64,000 nt of DNA from Choricystis sp. odSpoLacu1 (Eukaryota; Chlorophyta; Trebouxiophyceae), in NCBI GenBank assembly GCA_958009055.1, contig OY253657.1:310001-374000 (forward strand), given 5' to 3'. The notes under the pieces are model-generated. The model saw only the letters and a list, made by a program, of their open reading frames with translations. It was not told where the DNA came from and ran no database searches. A program made the translations under genes and the position numbers. Below, one piece after another: positions 36,601 through 48,118 of the stretch. Position 1 is the stretch's first letter. Each line of letters opens with the position of its first letter.

Positions 36601-37718
36601 ATGCAGCCCGCCTTCGCGCTGCGCGCGGCGGCAGCCTCCGCGCTGCGCGCCGCGCCGCGCCACCAGCCACGGCGGCCACCCGCGCCGCCCCAAGCGGGCA
36701 GGCGGGGACTGAGCGAGCTGCTGACGCTGAGGAAGGGGGGCGACGGCAAGAAGGGAGGGTGAGTGGTGTGTGTGGGAGAGAGGAAAAAACAAGGCGGCCA
36801 GCATGCCTCTTCGACCTTACCGACCCCCCTCTTACCGACCCCACCCACAGCAAAACCAAGCCCGCGTCACCGCTGCGCCCGCACCCCGTGTCGTCCCGCC
36901 TGGAGGTGCCCTCCCACATCCCGCGCCCCCCCTACGTGGGGGCGCCCGAGGGGACGCAGACGTACGACGAGAGTGAACAGTCGCACGACGCGGCCGGCAT
37001 CGCCGCCATGCGGGCTGCGGGCGCCCTGGCCGCCCGCGTGCTGGACTTCGCGGGCACACTGGCCAAGCCCGGGGTGACGACGGACGAGATCGACAAGGCG
37101 GTGCATACAATGACTGTCGAGGCAGGGGCGTACCCCTCCCCCCTCACCTACTCTGGTTTCCCAAAGTCGGTCTGCACCTCGGTCAACGAGTGCATCTGCC
37201 ACGGCATCCCGGATGGCCGCGCCTTGCAAAGTGGAGACATCGTCAACATCGATGTGACGGTGTTTCTCGATGGCCACCACGGCGACACGTCGCGCACATT
37301 CGCGGTCGGCCCCATTTCCGACGACGCCCGTCGCCTGATCGACACGACAGAACGCGCCCTGGCGGCCGCCATCGCCACCTGTGCACCCGGCGTGCGCTAC
37401 AATAAGATTGGGGAGACGATCCAGGCCATTGCCGACGCAGAGAGGCTGGGCGTCGTGCGCGAGTTTGTGGGCCACGGCGTGGGGCGCGTCTTCCACTCCA
37501 ACCCCGTCATCCTGCACCACAAAAATAGGGAGCCGGGTACCATGACGGCGGGGACGACGTTCACGATCGAACCCATGCTGACACTCGGCTCAGCGAAACC
37601 GCGCATGTGGGGCGACGGGTGGACGTGCGTCACGGCGGACGGCTCGCTGTCCGCCCAGGCGGAGCACACGCTGCTGGTGACGGAGGGTGGCGTGGAGATA
37701 CTGACCAAGAATGTTTGA
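36601..37718 (+). CDS. MAP1: Methionine aminopeptidase type I, probably organellar
   Basis: Exons 36601..36758 and 36851..37718 (GGAGG|GTGAGT; CCACAG|C) give 341 residues. The catalytic domain begins RPPYVGAPEGTQTYDESE. The five metal ligands are in place: two Asp in NIDVTVFLDGHHGDTSRTF, His in VGHGVGRVFH, Glu in TIEPML and Glu in AQAEHTLLVTE. Substrate-side His occurs in CICHGIPD. The N-terminus MQPAFALRAAAASALRAAP, rich in Arg and Ala and lacking the zinc-finger extension of the cytosolic type I enzyme, suggests import into plastid or mitochondrion (plant MAP1B-D type). It removes N-terminal Met from newly made organellar proteins. The 3' end converges with the GTE gene, 68 bp between stops. 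Confidence 0.94.
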
Positions 37719-37786
37719 TTTGTGGGTGCGTTGTGTTAAAATTTTAACAAAAAAGAAAACCATCTCTATTTCCCTTTCCTCTCTCT

Positions 37787-39495
37787 CTAACTCTCGCCCT
37801 CGCCCTCGTCCCCGCCGCCGGTCGGCTCCATGGCCCCGATGGCGGCCGCGATGGTGGCTGCAGCCGCGGTGACTTTGGCGGCGTCGCCGTCGGCGGAAGG
37901 AGGCGGCACCGGCGCGTCTGCGCCATCGCCAGCCGCGCCCGCACCGTCGCCACGCGCCGCCCCGGGCGATGCGCCAGCGGGAGGCGGCGCGGCCGCGGGG
38001 GCGGGCGTGACGGGGAGGGCGTCGGTGGCGGTAGCGTCGGCACCGCCCGCCGGCGGCGGTGACAGCGACGGCACGCGGTCGTGGTCGCCACCGCTGCTGC
38101 GCCCTGGCTTGTCCCCAGCCGGCGGCGGCGCAAACGCGCGCACGCCGCCCCCCAGCACGACGCCCGGCCAGAACGGCAGCGGGGGCGCGGTCGCCCCCGC
38201 CGCCGACCCGACGCGGGCATCGTCGGCGGTGGTGGTGGTGGTGGTGGTGGCGCCAGCGGACGCGTCGCCGCCGGCGCTCGCCTCATCCACCGCCCCCGCC
38301 GCCGCGCTGGCCGCCAGGTGGGCCAGCTGCCACGCGGTGACGTCGTCAATGGCGCCCACGTCCAGGTCCAGTGTGCCGCCCCGGGCGGCGGCGCGGGCGG
38401 CGAGGGAGGGGCAGCGCGAGAGGGCTAAAGCGACGGCCGCCTCAAAAGCGTCAGGAGGTAAACTCGACAACGCCCCCACCAACGCCTCTCTCCCCGCGTG
38501 CGGCATGGGGGGTGTCGCGGCCGCCGCCTCTGCTTTGGCCGCCGCCACGCGGGCGGCCAGGGCGTCGATGCGGGGGCCTAACGCAGCAGCAGCAGCCGCC
38601 AGGCGCCCCCCCAGGGCGCGGCCGCCCGGGGGGCCCGCCAGCACGGCCGCCGCGTCCGTCGCGGCGGCAGCCGTCAGGCCCGCCACCCGGGGCGCGACGG
38701 CGGCCTCCCACCGCGCGTTGAAGCGGGCCAGCAGGGCGGCCGCCATCAAGGCGACAGCCGTGCCGGGTGGGTTAAACGCGGCCGCATTGGCAAACACGCG
38801 CCTCACGTCCGCCGCCACCGCGTCCGGGTGCGTGTAGTGGGGGGGTGGCGGGCGTTCCGCCGCGGATCCAGGCGGCGCGGCCGCCGCGTCTGCCGCGGCG
38901 CGCGCGTCGGATTCCAAGCGCGACCGAATCGTGCCCAAATCAATCGGGTCGGACACCACGTCCCTGTACGTCGGGTACGTCGCCTCATCCACGGGCGCGT
39001 TGAAGGGCCAGGACCACTTGTGGGCTTGCACGTGCTTGACGGCGGAGAGGGCGGCGGCGTGAAGCAAGTCGGCCAAGCGCGCGGACGCCAGGGCCGCCAG
39101 GGCGGCGCGGTCGGCGTCGGTGGGGGTGCGGGGGGGAGGGGGTGGAGCGCCTGGGGCGGGTGGAGGGGGGGCGTTGCGGGCGGCGTGGCGGGCGGCGGCG
39201 ACCTGGGTGGGAGGGAGGGACCGGCGTCGGTCGAGAAACGAAAAAAAAAGAGGGAAACACGTTCCCCGCCCCTCCCTCTCCCTTTCCTCCCTCTCTCTCA
39301 CACCTCTTGCGCCAGCAACTCTAAGTCGAGGCCAATGGCTGCCACCTTGCGCTTCAAATCCAGCCTGGCCGCCGCCCCGTCGCGCGGCAGAGGGGGCGGC
39401 GGCGGCGGCGACAGCACGGCGTCGTCGGGCGGCGTGCCTGGCGGCGCGGCGCCGTCCCGCGGGGGCAGGGAGACGACGGGAGCGTTGTCGTCCAT
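37787..39495 (-). CDS. BET/GTE-type bromodomain and NET domain protein
   Basis: Exons 39495..39304 and 39202..37787 (AAGAG|GTGTGA; CCCAG|GTC) give 535 residues. A bromodomain is clear: VKHVQAHKWSWPFNAPVD, TYRDVVSDPIDLGTIRSRL and FANAAAFNPPGTAVALMA, where the Asn of FNPP is the acetyl-lysine-binding residue. A NET-like block follows: REALVGALSSLPPDAFEAAV with LDLDVGAIDDVTAWQL. One bromodomain plus NET is the plant GTE layout; animal BET proteins have two bromodomains. The protein should bind acetylated histones and recruit transcription regulators. The C-terminal ~150 residues are low complexity. The N-terminal exon ends KRKVAAIGLDLELLAQE, a short coiled helix. Confidence 0.9.
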
Positions 39496-39693
39496 GGTTG
39501 TTGGTGGAGAGAGGGCGAGAGGCGCCTGCCCACGCAGCGGTTTTTCAGCTGTGGCGACGTTCTAAATTCGCTCGACAAAAAAAACAACGCTCTTCCTCAA
39601 AAACCAACGACCGCCGACGCTCGCGTGTGGCACACCATGACGCCAGCATAGCCTAGTGCCACATCACACACATACACACACACACGCACTTCA
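39496..39693. promoter_or_regulatory. Divergent promoter region with 8-bp inverted repeat, GTE / GH47
   Basis: 198 bp between start codons. TGTGGCAC (39626-39633) and GTGCCACA (39656-39663) form a perfect 8-bp inverted repeat with 22 nt between them, 31 bp upstream of the GH47 ATG. It could be a dimeric factor site; that is inference. Confidence 0.4.
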
Positions 39694-41699
39694 ATGGCGT
39701 CCGACCTCGAACAACCCGACACGCCCGGCCGCACGCCGTCGCCTGGCCGCGTTGCTCCCCTCCCCTGCCGCACGCGCCGCGCGCGCGCCCTGGCGGCGGT
39801 GGCAGCGGTGGCGGTGGTGACGCTGTGCTTCATGCATCATCAACATGTGAGTCCGTGGGGCGAGAAAGAGAAAACGTGGAGGACAAAAAAACAAGACGCA
39901 CGCGAGGCAAAACGACGGGCAGCGGCGCGCCAAATAGGGAGGGCACCCCTCACCATCCCTCTCCTTCCCTACCCCAGCCCACCCCACGCGCCTTCACCCC
40001 AGTCGGCCCCCTCACCGCCAGCGGGGCCCAGGCCTCCCGCCTGCCCATCCCGTCGGCGGGGCTGCCCCCGTCGTGGTCGCCGCCGCCCCCTGTTGACGTG
40101 GCGACCGCAGCCGCGTTTTTGCGGCGCACCCTGTTGGATGCCGTGCCTCCCGCCCCGCCCGCTGACGCATTGTTGGCTGTGACTGCACCCGCTGACAGGG
40201 CGGCCGCGGTGAAGGGCGCGGCTGCATGGGCGTGGGCTGGCTACAAAGCCCACGCCTGGGGCGCCGACGAGCTGGCCCCCCTCTCCCGCGCCGGTTACGA
40301 AACCTTTTGCTCGCTGAGCGTCACCGCAATCGACGCCCTGGACACGCTGTGGTTGCTGGGGCTGGAGAAGGAGGCGCGCCACGCTGCGGACTGGGTGGCG
40401 TCGACGCTGCCGGCGCGCCTCTCGGACGGAGACGCGTGCACCGTCTCCGTCTTCGAGACCGCCATCCGTGTCGTCGGCGGCCTCGTGGCTGCCGCTGACT
40501 CGCCCATGGCGGACACCCGCCTGGGCGCCCTGGCGGCGGACGTGGCGGCGCGCCTGCTGCCCGCCTTTGACACGCCCTCCGGCGTCCCCCTCTCCGCGAT
40601 CGACGTCGGCCGCCCGCCCGCCACCACGTCGGCCGACGATGCCGCCACTCGGGCGGCCGCGTTTAGAGGGTCAGCTCCCGGCACAGCTTTACTCGCTGAA
40701 GCGTTTTTGGCGCCCGAACTGTGGCGCGCGTCTGTCTACACCCCCGGCGCCTCTGGCCGCACCGCACACGCCCTGCCTCGCTCCCCCATCGCGGCCGCCG
40801 CCACGCGGGCGGTGGAAGCCGTGCTGGCCGGGGCGCCCGCCTCGGGGCACGGCCTGCTGCCGACGACTCTCTCAACTGACACCGGCGGCGCCGAGTGGGC
40901 GGAGCGGCACACGGTGGGCGGCAAGACGGATTCAGCTTATGAATACCTGTTGAAGATGTGGTTGCTGGTGCGGCACGAGGACGCAGCGGGCGCGGGTGAC
41001 GACAGTGGCGCACACGCGGAGACTGGCCGCACCGCTAGCCGTCGCTCCACCCCCCCCCCGGGTGAACGCTACCGCGCCGCCTGGGAGCGGGCCATGGACG
41101 CCGTCATGGACAGGCTGGTGATGAAGTCGCCGATCGGGGCGGCGTATTTGACCAGTGACCTGCATGAACCCGTGATGGAGCATCTCGCCTGCTTCCTGCC
41201 CGGCAACCTGGCCACCGGCGTGCTCACAGGCGCCGTCAAAGACGCGCACCGCATCCGCAAGTACACGGACGCTGCACAAGCGTTGCTGGCCACCTGTGTC
41301 GCCATGGGAGACACGCCGACAGGGCTCGCGCTTGAAGTCTCTCTTTTCCTGCTCGACGGACCGCGCCCCGGCCACCCTTTCTCCCTGCTCCGCCCCGAGG
41401 TGGCGGAGTCGCTCTACCTCACCTGGCGCCTGACCCACAACGCCACGTGGCCGGAGGCGGGGTGGCGCCTGTTTGCAGCCATCGAGACGCACGCCAAGAT
41501 CGCGAGCGGCGGGTACAGCGGCGTGCGTGATGTCTCAGTCCTCCCCGTCACCCACGACGACTCCCAGCCGTCTTGGCTGCTGGCCGAAACATTCAAGTAT
41601 TTGTGGTTGCTGTTTTCGGAGGCAGGGGCCCAGCTGGACCTGCAGAGGGAGTGGGTGTTGACGACAGAGGCGCACCTGGTGCGGGTGTTTGGCGTTTAG
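39694..41699 (+). CDS. Class I alpha-mannosidase, GH47 (second, divergent copy)
   Basis: Exons 39694..39846 and 39978..41699 (AACAT|GTGAGT; CCCCAG|CCC) give 624 residues. The N-terminal ALAAVAAVAVVTLCFMHHQH is a type II anchor. GH47 motifs are present: AGYKAHAWGADELAPLS, TFCSLSVTAIDALDTLWLL, VSVFETAIRVVGGLVAA (Glu), GGKTDSAYEYLLKMWLL (Asp), EHLACFLPGNLATGVLTGA, LLRPEVAESLYLTWRLTHN and WVLTTEAHLVRVFGV (Glu) at the extreme C-terminus. All three catalytic acids are kept, but TDSAYEYL replaces the usual DSYYEYL, and the final TEAH lacks the following Pro. Compared with the 22-25 kb copy it has a shorter stem and no C-terminal tail. It may act on other glycans or be an EDEM-like or Golgi form. Confidence 0.93.
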
Positions 41700-41833
41700 T
41701 TTTTGTCTTGTTTTTTTTTCCCGCTGTTTTTCTCTGTTAGCGCACCGTAGGCGTCACCAGACACACGCACCACACTTGACAAACACTAGCGAACAAAACG
41801 GGCCTACAAAAGAGAAAGAAAACATTTTTTCTC

Positions 41834-43533
41834 TCACTCGCCCGACAACAGTTCAGGCGCCAACACCCGCCTCCCCGCCGCATCCGTCCAGTCCAGCCGC
41901 CCCGCCGCCGTGCAGCACAGCGCCAGCGCGTCCCACGCCCCGGGAGCACGCGGCGCCAGAGCCACCGCCCGCGCGTGGGCGCGGGCGGCGGCAAGGGGAT
42001 CGCCCGCGCGCGCGCGCGCGCGAGCGCGCGCCACGCGGCGGGCAGCCCCGGCGCCCGCCGCGTGGCGGCGGTCAGGGCGGAGGCCGCGTGGTCGGGGCGG
42101 TCGGCAGCCAGCAGGGCGCGTCCTAGGGCGAGCAGGGGGGCTGGATCGTCGGGGGTGGAGGCTGCGGTCGCGGCACCATAAGCGTCGGCCGCAGCAACGT
42201 GCGCTCCCCGCGCGCACCGCAGCGCGCCCAGCGCCATGGCGGCATCCCGGGAGGCACGGCCAGAGGGGCCGCCGACTGCGGCGAATGGGGCGAGTAAAGA
42301 GTCGAGGGTGGTGGCGTCAACAGTTCCCACAGCGGGCGCGACGCGCGCTGCGGCCGCCCACTGTGCCACACACTCCGTCGCCAGGGCAGCGTTGCGGGGC
42401 CCACCCACCGCCAGCGCCGCATCCGCCAGCTCCAGCAGCAGGTGTGGTGGAGGGTGAGGGGCTGCCGCGCCTGCAGCCAGGCGGAGCGCGGCGAGCGCGC
42501 GGTGCGAGTCGCCCAGCGCCGCGCGCGCACGCCCGAGCGCCGCCCACAAAACTGCATTCCCTGGTGCGCGCCGCACCGCGGCCTCCCATCCCAGCTCGGC
42601 GTCAGCGTGGTGGCCAGCAGCGGCGGCGGTCGCGGCGGCGGGGGCGGGGTCGCCCGGGGCGGCGCACAGAGGGTTGCGCTCGCGCGGTGTCAGCAGCCCC
42701 GCCGCCTCGGCCGCGTCTTCAGCGGTGGCTGCCCCATTCACAGTGGTCCCACCCAGGCTCACGTTGAAGGAGGCGACCCAGGTGGGGGCGGCGGGGTCGT
42801 CCAGTGGGTCGTCGGGGTGTGCTCCACGCGCAGCGCGCCGTTCAGCAGGCGTCGGCTCGCAGTGCGGCAGCCTACCAGCCTCATACTCGGCCGCCCAGGC
42901 GGCGCCCGGGGCGCAGGCGGCCTCGTACTCGGCCGCCCAGGTGAGGTGGGGAGGCGGTGGCTGGTACTCGGCCACCCAGGCCGCACCCAAGGGCGGCGCG
43001 TGCGCGTGTGGGTGGGGGGACGGCCGCGCCGCCACGCCTCCATACTCGGCCGCCCAGGCGGCTGACACGCTGGCCCCTGGGACGGCGGGCAGGGGGCCAG
43101 TGGTGGACGCCAGCGCAGCCGCGTGCTGGCGCAGGAACGCAGCGTCGACACCTGTGGAAAGGAAAAAGAGGAGCGTTTTGTCAAGGCATGGTTTTCGATG
43201 TTTTCATCAGCACGCCTGTGCGCAAAACAGGCTGGGCAGCGCAACGGTGGTGTCGAGGCACGCATGGTGGAGGCAGAGGACTCAATGCCCCCCCCCCCCC
43301 CCCCCCCTCCCGGCCTCCCTTCCCCACTCACCTGGCCCAAACGCGCCCCGCACCAGCGCCTGATCATGCTTCTGCTCTGCCGCGACTGCGGCAGGCACAG
43401 GCGTGGGCAGGTCCTGGCGTGCCGCGCGCGAGCGCAGCAGTGCGTCTGAGAGCGCGGACGCCGCGTTGCGGGGGGCCGAGGGGCCCGCGTCCGAGGTGCA
43501 GCCGTCGCCCGAGACGACGTCTCGCAGCGACAT
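41834..43533 (-). CDS. PEX5: Peroxisomal import receptor PEX5 (PTS1 receptor; one frame break)
   Basis: Exons 43533..43332 and 43151..41834 give 505 residues after repair. The N-terminus MSLRDVVSGDGCTSD has the conserved Cys near position 11-12 that is monoubiquitinated for receptor recycling, then ASALSDALLRS and DAAFLRQHAAAL as in plant PEX5. Five WxxxF/Y pentapeptides that bind PEX14/PEX13 follow: WAAEY, WVAEY, WAAEY, WAAEY and WVASF. The C-terminal TPR array starts GWEAAVRRAPGNAVLWAALG and ends TAAGRLDWTD. PEX5 carries SKL-type enzymes from cytosol into peroxisomes. The frame breaks at (CG)9 (42005-42022) inside a TPR; removing one CG joins ALARARAR to AGDPLAAARAHARAVAL and the natural stop. 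TPRs are strongly Ala-biased. Confidence 0.88.
43288..43307. repeat. C20 homopolymer in PEX5 intron
   Basis: Twenty consecutive C lie inside the PEX5 intron (a G run on the sense strand), close to the 5' splice site of that intron. Confidence 0.95.
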
Positions 43534-43658
43534 GGTTGTGGGGTGGGTGGTGTTGGGTGAGAGAGAAGGCTGGCGCCCAGCGCGGGGGGCCGCGCGCGGC
43601 GTTAGAACAATGAGCAAGTGTGCGAAGAGCAACCCTCACATCTCTCGCGCCGACCAGC

Positions 43659-44573
43659 ATGGCTCTGGCGTGGCGTGTCGCGTGCCGGTGTCGACGGCCG
43701 CCCCGCCGCAGTGTGGCCACAGTCGCAGCATCCACAGACCGCACAGCCTCCTGGAGCGCCGTGCTGGCCGCCGCTGCCTCCGCGTCGACGCGGCCGCCCC
43801 GCCTCTACGTGCCAGACTCCCTCACCCCGTCCCTCACCCCAGGGTCCACGCTGACCCTGGACGAGGGCGAGACAAAGCATGCCCGCGCCCTGCGCCTGGC
43901 GCCGGGAGCGGCCGTGGAACTGTGTGACGGGCGGGGCGGGACTGTCGCAGCTTCGGTGGTTGAGTCGCCGGCGCCGACTGGCCGGCGCGCCGCGGGCGCC
44001 CTGGTCACGCTGACGGCGTCGCCAGTCACTGTACCTGTCGACACTACTCGCCCCTCCTGGACGCTGGCGGTGGCGGGCGTCGCGGGCGGGTTGAAAGGCG
44101 GGCGCGGCGACTGGGTCGTCGAAAAGGTGGCAGAGCTGGGGGCGACCTCGATACTTCCCCTGGCCACGGCCCGTGCGCCAGGGTTGTCATCCTCCGATGG
44201 ACGGGGCGAGCGGTGGGCCAGACTGGCGCATGCAGCCTCCAAGCAGTGCCTGCGCACACGGTCGCTCGACGTGCGGCCGGGTGCGACCCTGGACGCGATG
44301 CTGCCGGCCATCGCGGCTGCCCCCCTGGTCCTGGTGGCGGCGACAGGTGGGGTGCCTGTTTTAGATGCGTTGGCGGGGGCGCGTGACGCACTCGCGTCTG
44401 CCGCCGGGTGCGAGAGTTTTTTACTTGTCGGTCCTGAAGGCGACTGGACCCCCGCAGAACTGGAAGCGTTGCGGGACGCGGGCGCCCTGCCGGTGGGCCT
44501 CGGCGAGGCTCGGCTGAGGGTGGAGACGGCGGCCCTGGCGATTTTGACGGCGGCGGTGCTGCGATCAGAGTGA
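43659..44573 (+). CDS. rsmE: rRNA (uracil-N3)-methyltransferase, RsmE family, probably organellar
   Basis: A single-exon gene of 304 residues. The C-terminal SPOUT fold is clear: DWVVEKVAELGATSILPLAT, HAASKQCLRTRSLDVRPG, FLLVGPEGDWTPAELEAL (SAM-binding knot) and VGLGEARLRVETAALAIL. The N-terminal PUA-like part begins PRLYVPDSL and has GETKHARALRLAPGAAVELC. RsmE methylates U1498 of bacterial 16S rRNA, so this copy should act on plastid or mitochondrial small-subunit rRNA. The first ~50 residues (MALAWRVACRCRRPPRRSVA) look like an organelle targeting peptide. It shares a 125-bp divergent region with PEX5. Confidence 0.93.
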   Translation: MALAWRVACRCRRPPRRSVATVAASTDRTASWSAVLAAAASASTRPPRLYVPDSLTPSLTPGSTLTLDEGETKHARALRLAPGAAVELCDGRGGTVAASVVESPAPTGRRAAGALVTLTASPVTVPVDTTRPSWTLAVAGVAGGLKGGRGDWVVEKVAELGATSILPLATARAPGLSSSDGRGERWARLAHAASKQCLRTRSLDVRPGATLDAMLPAIAAAPLVLVAATGGVPVLDALAGARDALASAAGCESFLLVGPEGDWTPAELEALRDAGALPVGLGEARLRVETAALAILTAAVLRSE

Positions 44574-44646
44574 GAGAAGGATCACACCACAGCCCTCTCC
44601 GCCTCTCACTGTCCCCTCCACCCTCCCCCCCCCCCAAACCACACTC

Positions 44647-45259
44647 ATGGGGGCGTGGAGGCCCTTTCAACCTCTTCTCCGGCCTGTCCGGCTCCGACGA
44701 CGCCGGCGCCACCGCCCACATGTCGCCCCCGGGCGAGTCGGGCGCGTCCACAGGCGTGGGGCGCGGGCGGCGTGTCGTCGTGGTGGGGTCCGCGCCAGGC
44801 CCTGGTACAGGGTCGGCTGGCTCGGTGGACGTGTCTGACCCTGCGGCCCCTCCCGACGAGGGTGGGAGGGACGGGTCCGAGGGGGGCAACGGCGGCGAGC
44901 GCGCCGCCAGCGCCGCGCTGGAAGCAGCGCCGCCCGCTGTGGCGACCTCGACCGCTGATGCCGCACCCGCGGTGACTGAGGACAAGTCGACCGAGGTGTC
45001 GCCGTCATCGCGCCCGCGCCCTGCGTGCAGCTGCACGCGGGGGGCGGCGGCGCCCTGGACCTGTGCGCCGAGACGCCGGCCGGGGACAGCACCCGTGGTG
45101 TGCGTCACCTCAACGTGTGTCGACGTCTCCGCGCGCGGCGGCGCGTTCCGCCTGTTCGTGCCGCTGCCGGGGGCGGTGGACGAGGGCGCAGTCACGGCTG
45201 CCGTGTCGCTCGGGAGTGGGCAGCTGCACTTGCGCATGCAGCTGGCGGGGGAGCAGTGA
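44647..45259 (+). CDS. Unknown protein, possible PIH1/CS-like C-terminus (one or more frame breaks)
   Basis: Function is not recognised with confidence. The ATG at 44647 is followed by five G; with one fewer G the protein starts MGRGGPFNLFSGLSGSDDAG and runs 203 residues to the TGA at 45257-45259. The C-terminal segment CVDVSARGGAFRLFVPLPG, then AVDEGAVTAAVSLGSGQLHL, resembles the CS-like beta strands of PIH1-family HSP90 co-chaperones, but the match is short. The middle is Ser/Pro/Ala-rich. Around 45005-45095 another frame reads more naturally (APCVQLHAGGGGALDLCAE), so further frame errors are possible. It lies 73 bp after the RsmE stop and converges with UFL1. Confidence 0.4.
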
Positions 45260-45340
45260 GAAGGAGAGAGGGTGGGGGAGGAGGAAACCATGTTTTTTCT
45301 TTTATCTGTTACCGTCAAACGCACTCTCTCTTCCCAATTT

Positions 45341-47961
45341 CTACTCTCCGCTGCCGCCACCGCCGACAGCCGCCGCCTTGAGCTTGGGCAGCGCGTCCCC
45401 CAGCCGGGCGGACGCGGCCGCCGCGGCCGCGTCGTCGCCGGCTGACCGCGCTTTCAACAGGGCGACCACGTCACCATGGTACCGCCCAAACAGGGCGGCC
45501 TCGTCAGTAGGCACACCATTGCGCTCCAGGGATGCCACCAACGCGCCCAGCGCGCGGCCGGGCACGGAAGAGGCGCGCCCCGCTGCGCGCGCGAGCGCGG
45601 CGCACGCCGCAAGCGGCAGCGCGGCCGCGGGGTCGGCCTCCGCCTCAAGCGACGCTTCCAGGGAGCGGCGAGCGTCGGCGACCAGAGCTTTTTCGGCCTT
45701 TTTGTCGAGGCGGCGCACGCGGGCGCCGGCGGCCGGGGCGGCGGTCTCCAGCGCGTCCATCAGTGAGGCCACGTCGCCCCCCGCCAACGCCGCCGCCAAC
45801 GCCTCTGCAGCCGGGCGCACGTCGGACGGCAGCTTGGCCACCAGCGCGGTGCGGGCGGCGGGCGTCAGGGAGGCGGCGGTGGGAGGAGGGGGGGGTGCCC
45901 CCCCTGCGTCCGCGTCGGCGGCCATGACACGCAGCAGCGCGTCCCCCGCCTCCGCCCCCGGGCCGCGCACCAGGTGGCGGGCGATTGCGTCGGCGGCGTC
46001 GGTGGTGGCGCCGTCATCGGCGGGGGCGGCAATGGCCTCCGCGCCGCGGGCGTAGAGCTGCAGCCTGTCGGACGCAGCCACTGCCACCGCCACCAACGCG
46101 TCGCGCGCGCGCCGGCGGGCGTCGGCACCCGCGGACGCGGCGTCCGCGATGACGCGGTCGTATTCGGCGATCGCGGCGGGGCGCACGGCGGCGGCCAGGG
46201 CGGAGGCGAGGGTGCCGCCGTCGTCGCTTGCGCCCGCGTCCCCTGTGCCGGGCGCCCACTCGTTGTCGATGGCGGCTTCAAGAGCGTCCAGGGACAGAGC
46301 AATGCACGTGGCCCCCGTGGCGCGGGCGGGAGGCGGGGCGGCCTTGGGCGCGGGTTTTTTGGCGCCACCGCCACTGCCGCCGCCGACGCCACCCTTCTTC
46401 TTCTTTTTGCCGCCCCCCTTCTTGGCACCCCAGTCGCCATCGTCGTCGCTGTCTGCAGCCACTGGCTTGGGCTTGGGCTTGGCAGCGTCAGCACCGTCAC
46501 CAGGGGCGGACGGCGCCCCTGGCTTGGCTGCGAGTGCCGCCTCTGCCGCACGCCGCGCCGCGTCGACCGCGCGGCCGCGCACCCCCTCCACAAACGCCGT
46601 CGTCACGACGCACGTGCCCGCCAGCACGGCACCACCCCCCGGCCCATCCCCCGCCTTCGCCAGGCGGGCGACGCAGGGGGAGGCGGCGACGGCGGCGACC
46701 GCGTCTTCGCGCGTGAGGGCGGGGGGCAGCGCGGCGCTCACATCCACCCACCCAGTCGCCGCCCCCTCCTCCGCGGCCACGTCGGCGGCGGTCAGCAGGG
46801 AGGGGGCGGCATGCACGGTGGCGAGGGGGGTGCCGTCGGGAAAGGTGGTGGCGGCGCGCGTCCGCGCGTCGGCCAACCCAGCCGCGCTGCCCGCGCCCCC
46901 GCCCGCGCGCGCCAGGGCCGCGTACTCGATGTACCCGTTTTGGGCGTAGAAGGCGGCCGTGGCGGCGGCCGCGGCCGCGGACGCCAGGGCGGGCGCAAAG
47001 GAGGCGCCGCCCGCGCGCAGCGTGCCGGCGACCGAGTGTTCAGAAATCAATTCTTCCACCAGCGCCGCCAGCCCCGCCGGCGTGCCCGCCTTCCCTTCCA
47101 GCGACAGCTTCTTGGCCAGGGGGGCCAACGGCACGGGCGCCGTGGCGGCGCGCAGGGCGCCCCGCAGCGCCGCCTTAGCGCGGCGCGCGGCGGCGGCGGT
47201 CGTCAGGACGCCCCCCTCCAGACTGGCATCGATGCGCTCATCCGCGATGGCGGGCTCCAGGACACGGGTGAGAATGTCGGCCCCCAGCTGGAAGCGGGAG
47301 CAGGCGGCGGCGAGGGGGAGGGCGCCGCCACTGGCGGAGAGGAGGGCTGACAGCTCGGAAACGACGGACGAGAAATAGGCGCGGCTCACGATGTCCCCTC
47401 CCACCAGGGACAGCTCGCCCTGGGAGGCAGCCACCGCGTCCCCAGCAGCGGCTTCACAGTGAATCAGGTCGGCGTTTAGCAGGGCGGGCAAGTCGGCGAG
47501 GGCGGCGCGCCCGCCCGACGCGGCCACCGCGGCGGACACGTCTTCCGTCAGTTGGGCGCGCGTCAGGTAGGACCGACCGTCCACTGTGTGCAGCAGGTCG
47601 GCGCCCAGGAAGCCGAGTTCTTGGAGCTTGGCCACGAGTTCGACGACGTTGCGCTCGGAGAGGCGGACCTGAGGGACGGGTGGGAGAGTGCGGGGTGGAC
47701 GAACGAAAAAAAAACGATGTCACGCGCGGTCGGTCTCTCCCTGCTCTCATTCAGATCGATGCTGAGCCCATGCGGCGCTGCCCTCGGTGGAAGAGCGGGT
47801 CGCGGTTTGGCCGCGTTTGTCTTTTCGCGGTGAATGCATCGCCCATCGAAAAGAGAGGGCGAAGGCTTCGCCCTCTCTCTCTCCTCTCTCACCATCGACT
47901 TGGCGTCCTGCGCCTGCTGAAGCTGTGCCATCAACTCCTCCAGAGATACGTCATCATCCAT
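45341..47961 (-). CDS. UFL1: E3 UFM1-protein ligase 1
   Basis: Exons 47961..47893 and 47668..45341 (GATG|GTGAGA; CCTCAG|GTC) give 798 residues (human 794). Conserved blocks in order are MDDDVSLEELMAQLQQAQDA, VRLSERNVVELVAKLQELG, LLHTVDGRSYLTRAQLTEDV, GGRAALADLPALLNADLIH, AFYAQNGYIEYAALARAGG and TGWVDVSAALPPALTREDAV, then a Lys/Gly-rich loop (KKGGGKKKKKGG) where other UFL1 proteins also have a basic linker. UFL1 is the scaffold-type E3 that, with UFBP1 at the ER surface, attaches UFM1 to ribosomal uL24 and other targets for ER quality control. There is no RING or HECT domain, as expected. The C-terminal helical half is Ala-rich. Confidence 0.93.
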
Positions 47962-48118
47962 GATGGTGGGTCTGTGGGGAAGAGCGTGGGGGGTGGGAGA
48001 GAACGCGGTTTTTTGGTTCCGTGCAGCGATTCGTTCTTCTTTCGTCAAAGTGATTATTTTTTTCACCTGCTGCCCCACGGAAACTACACACAGAGAAACC
48101 ACGATCCCACACTCCACA

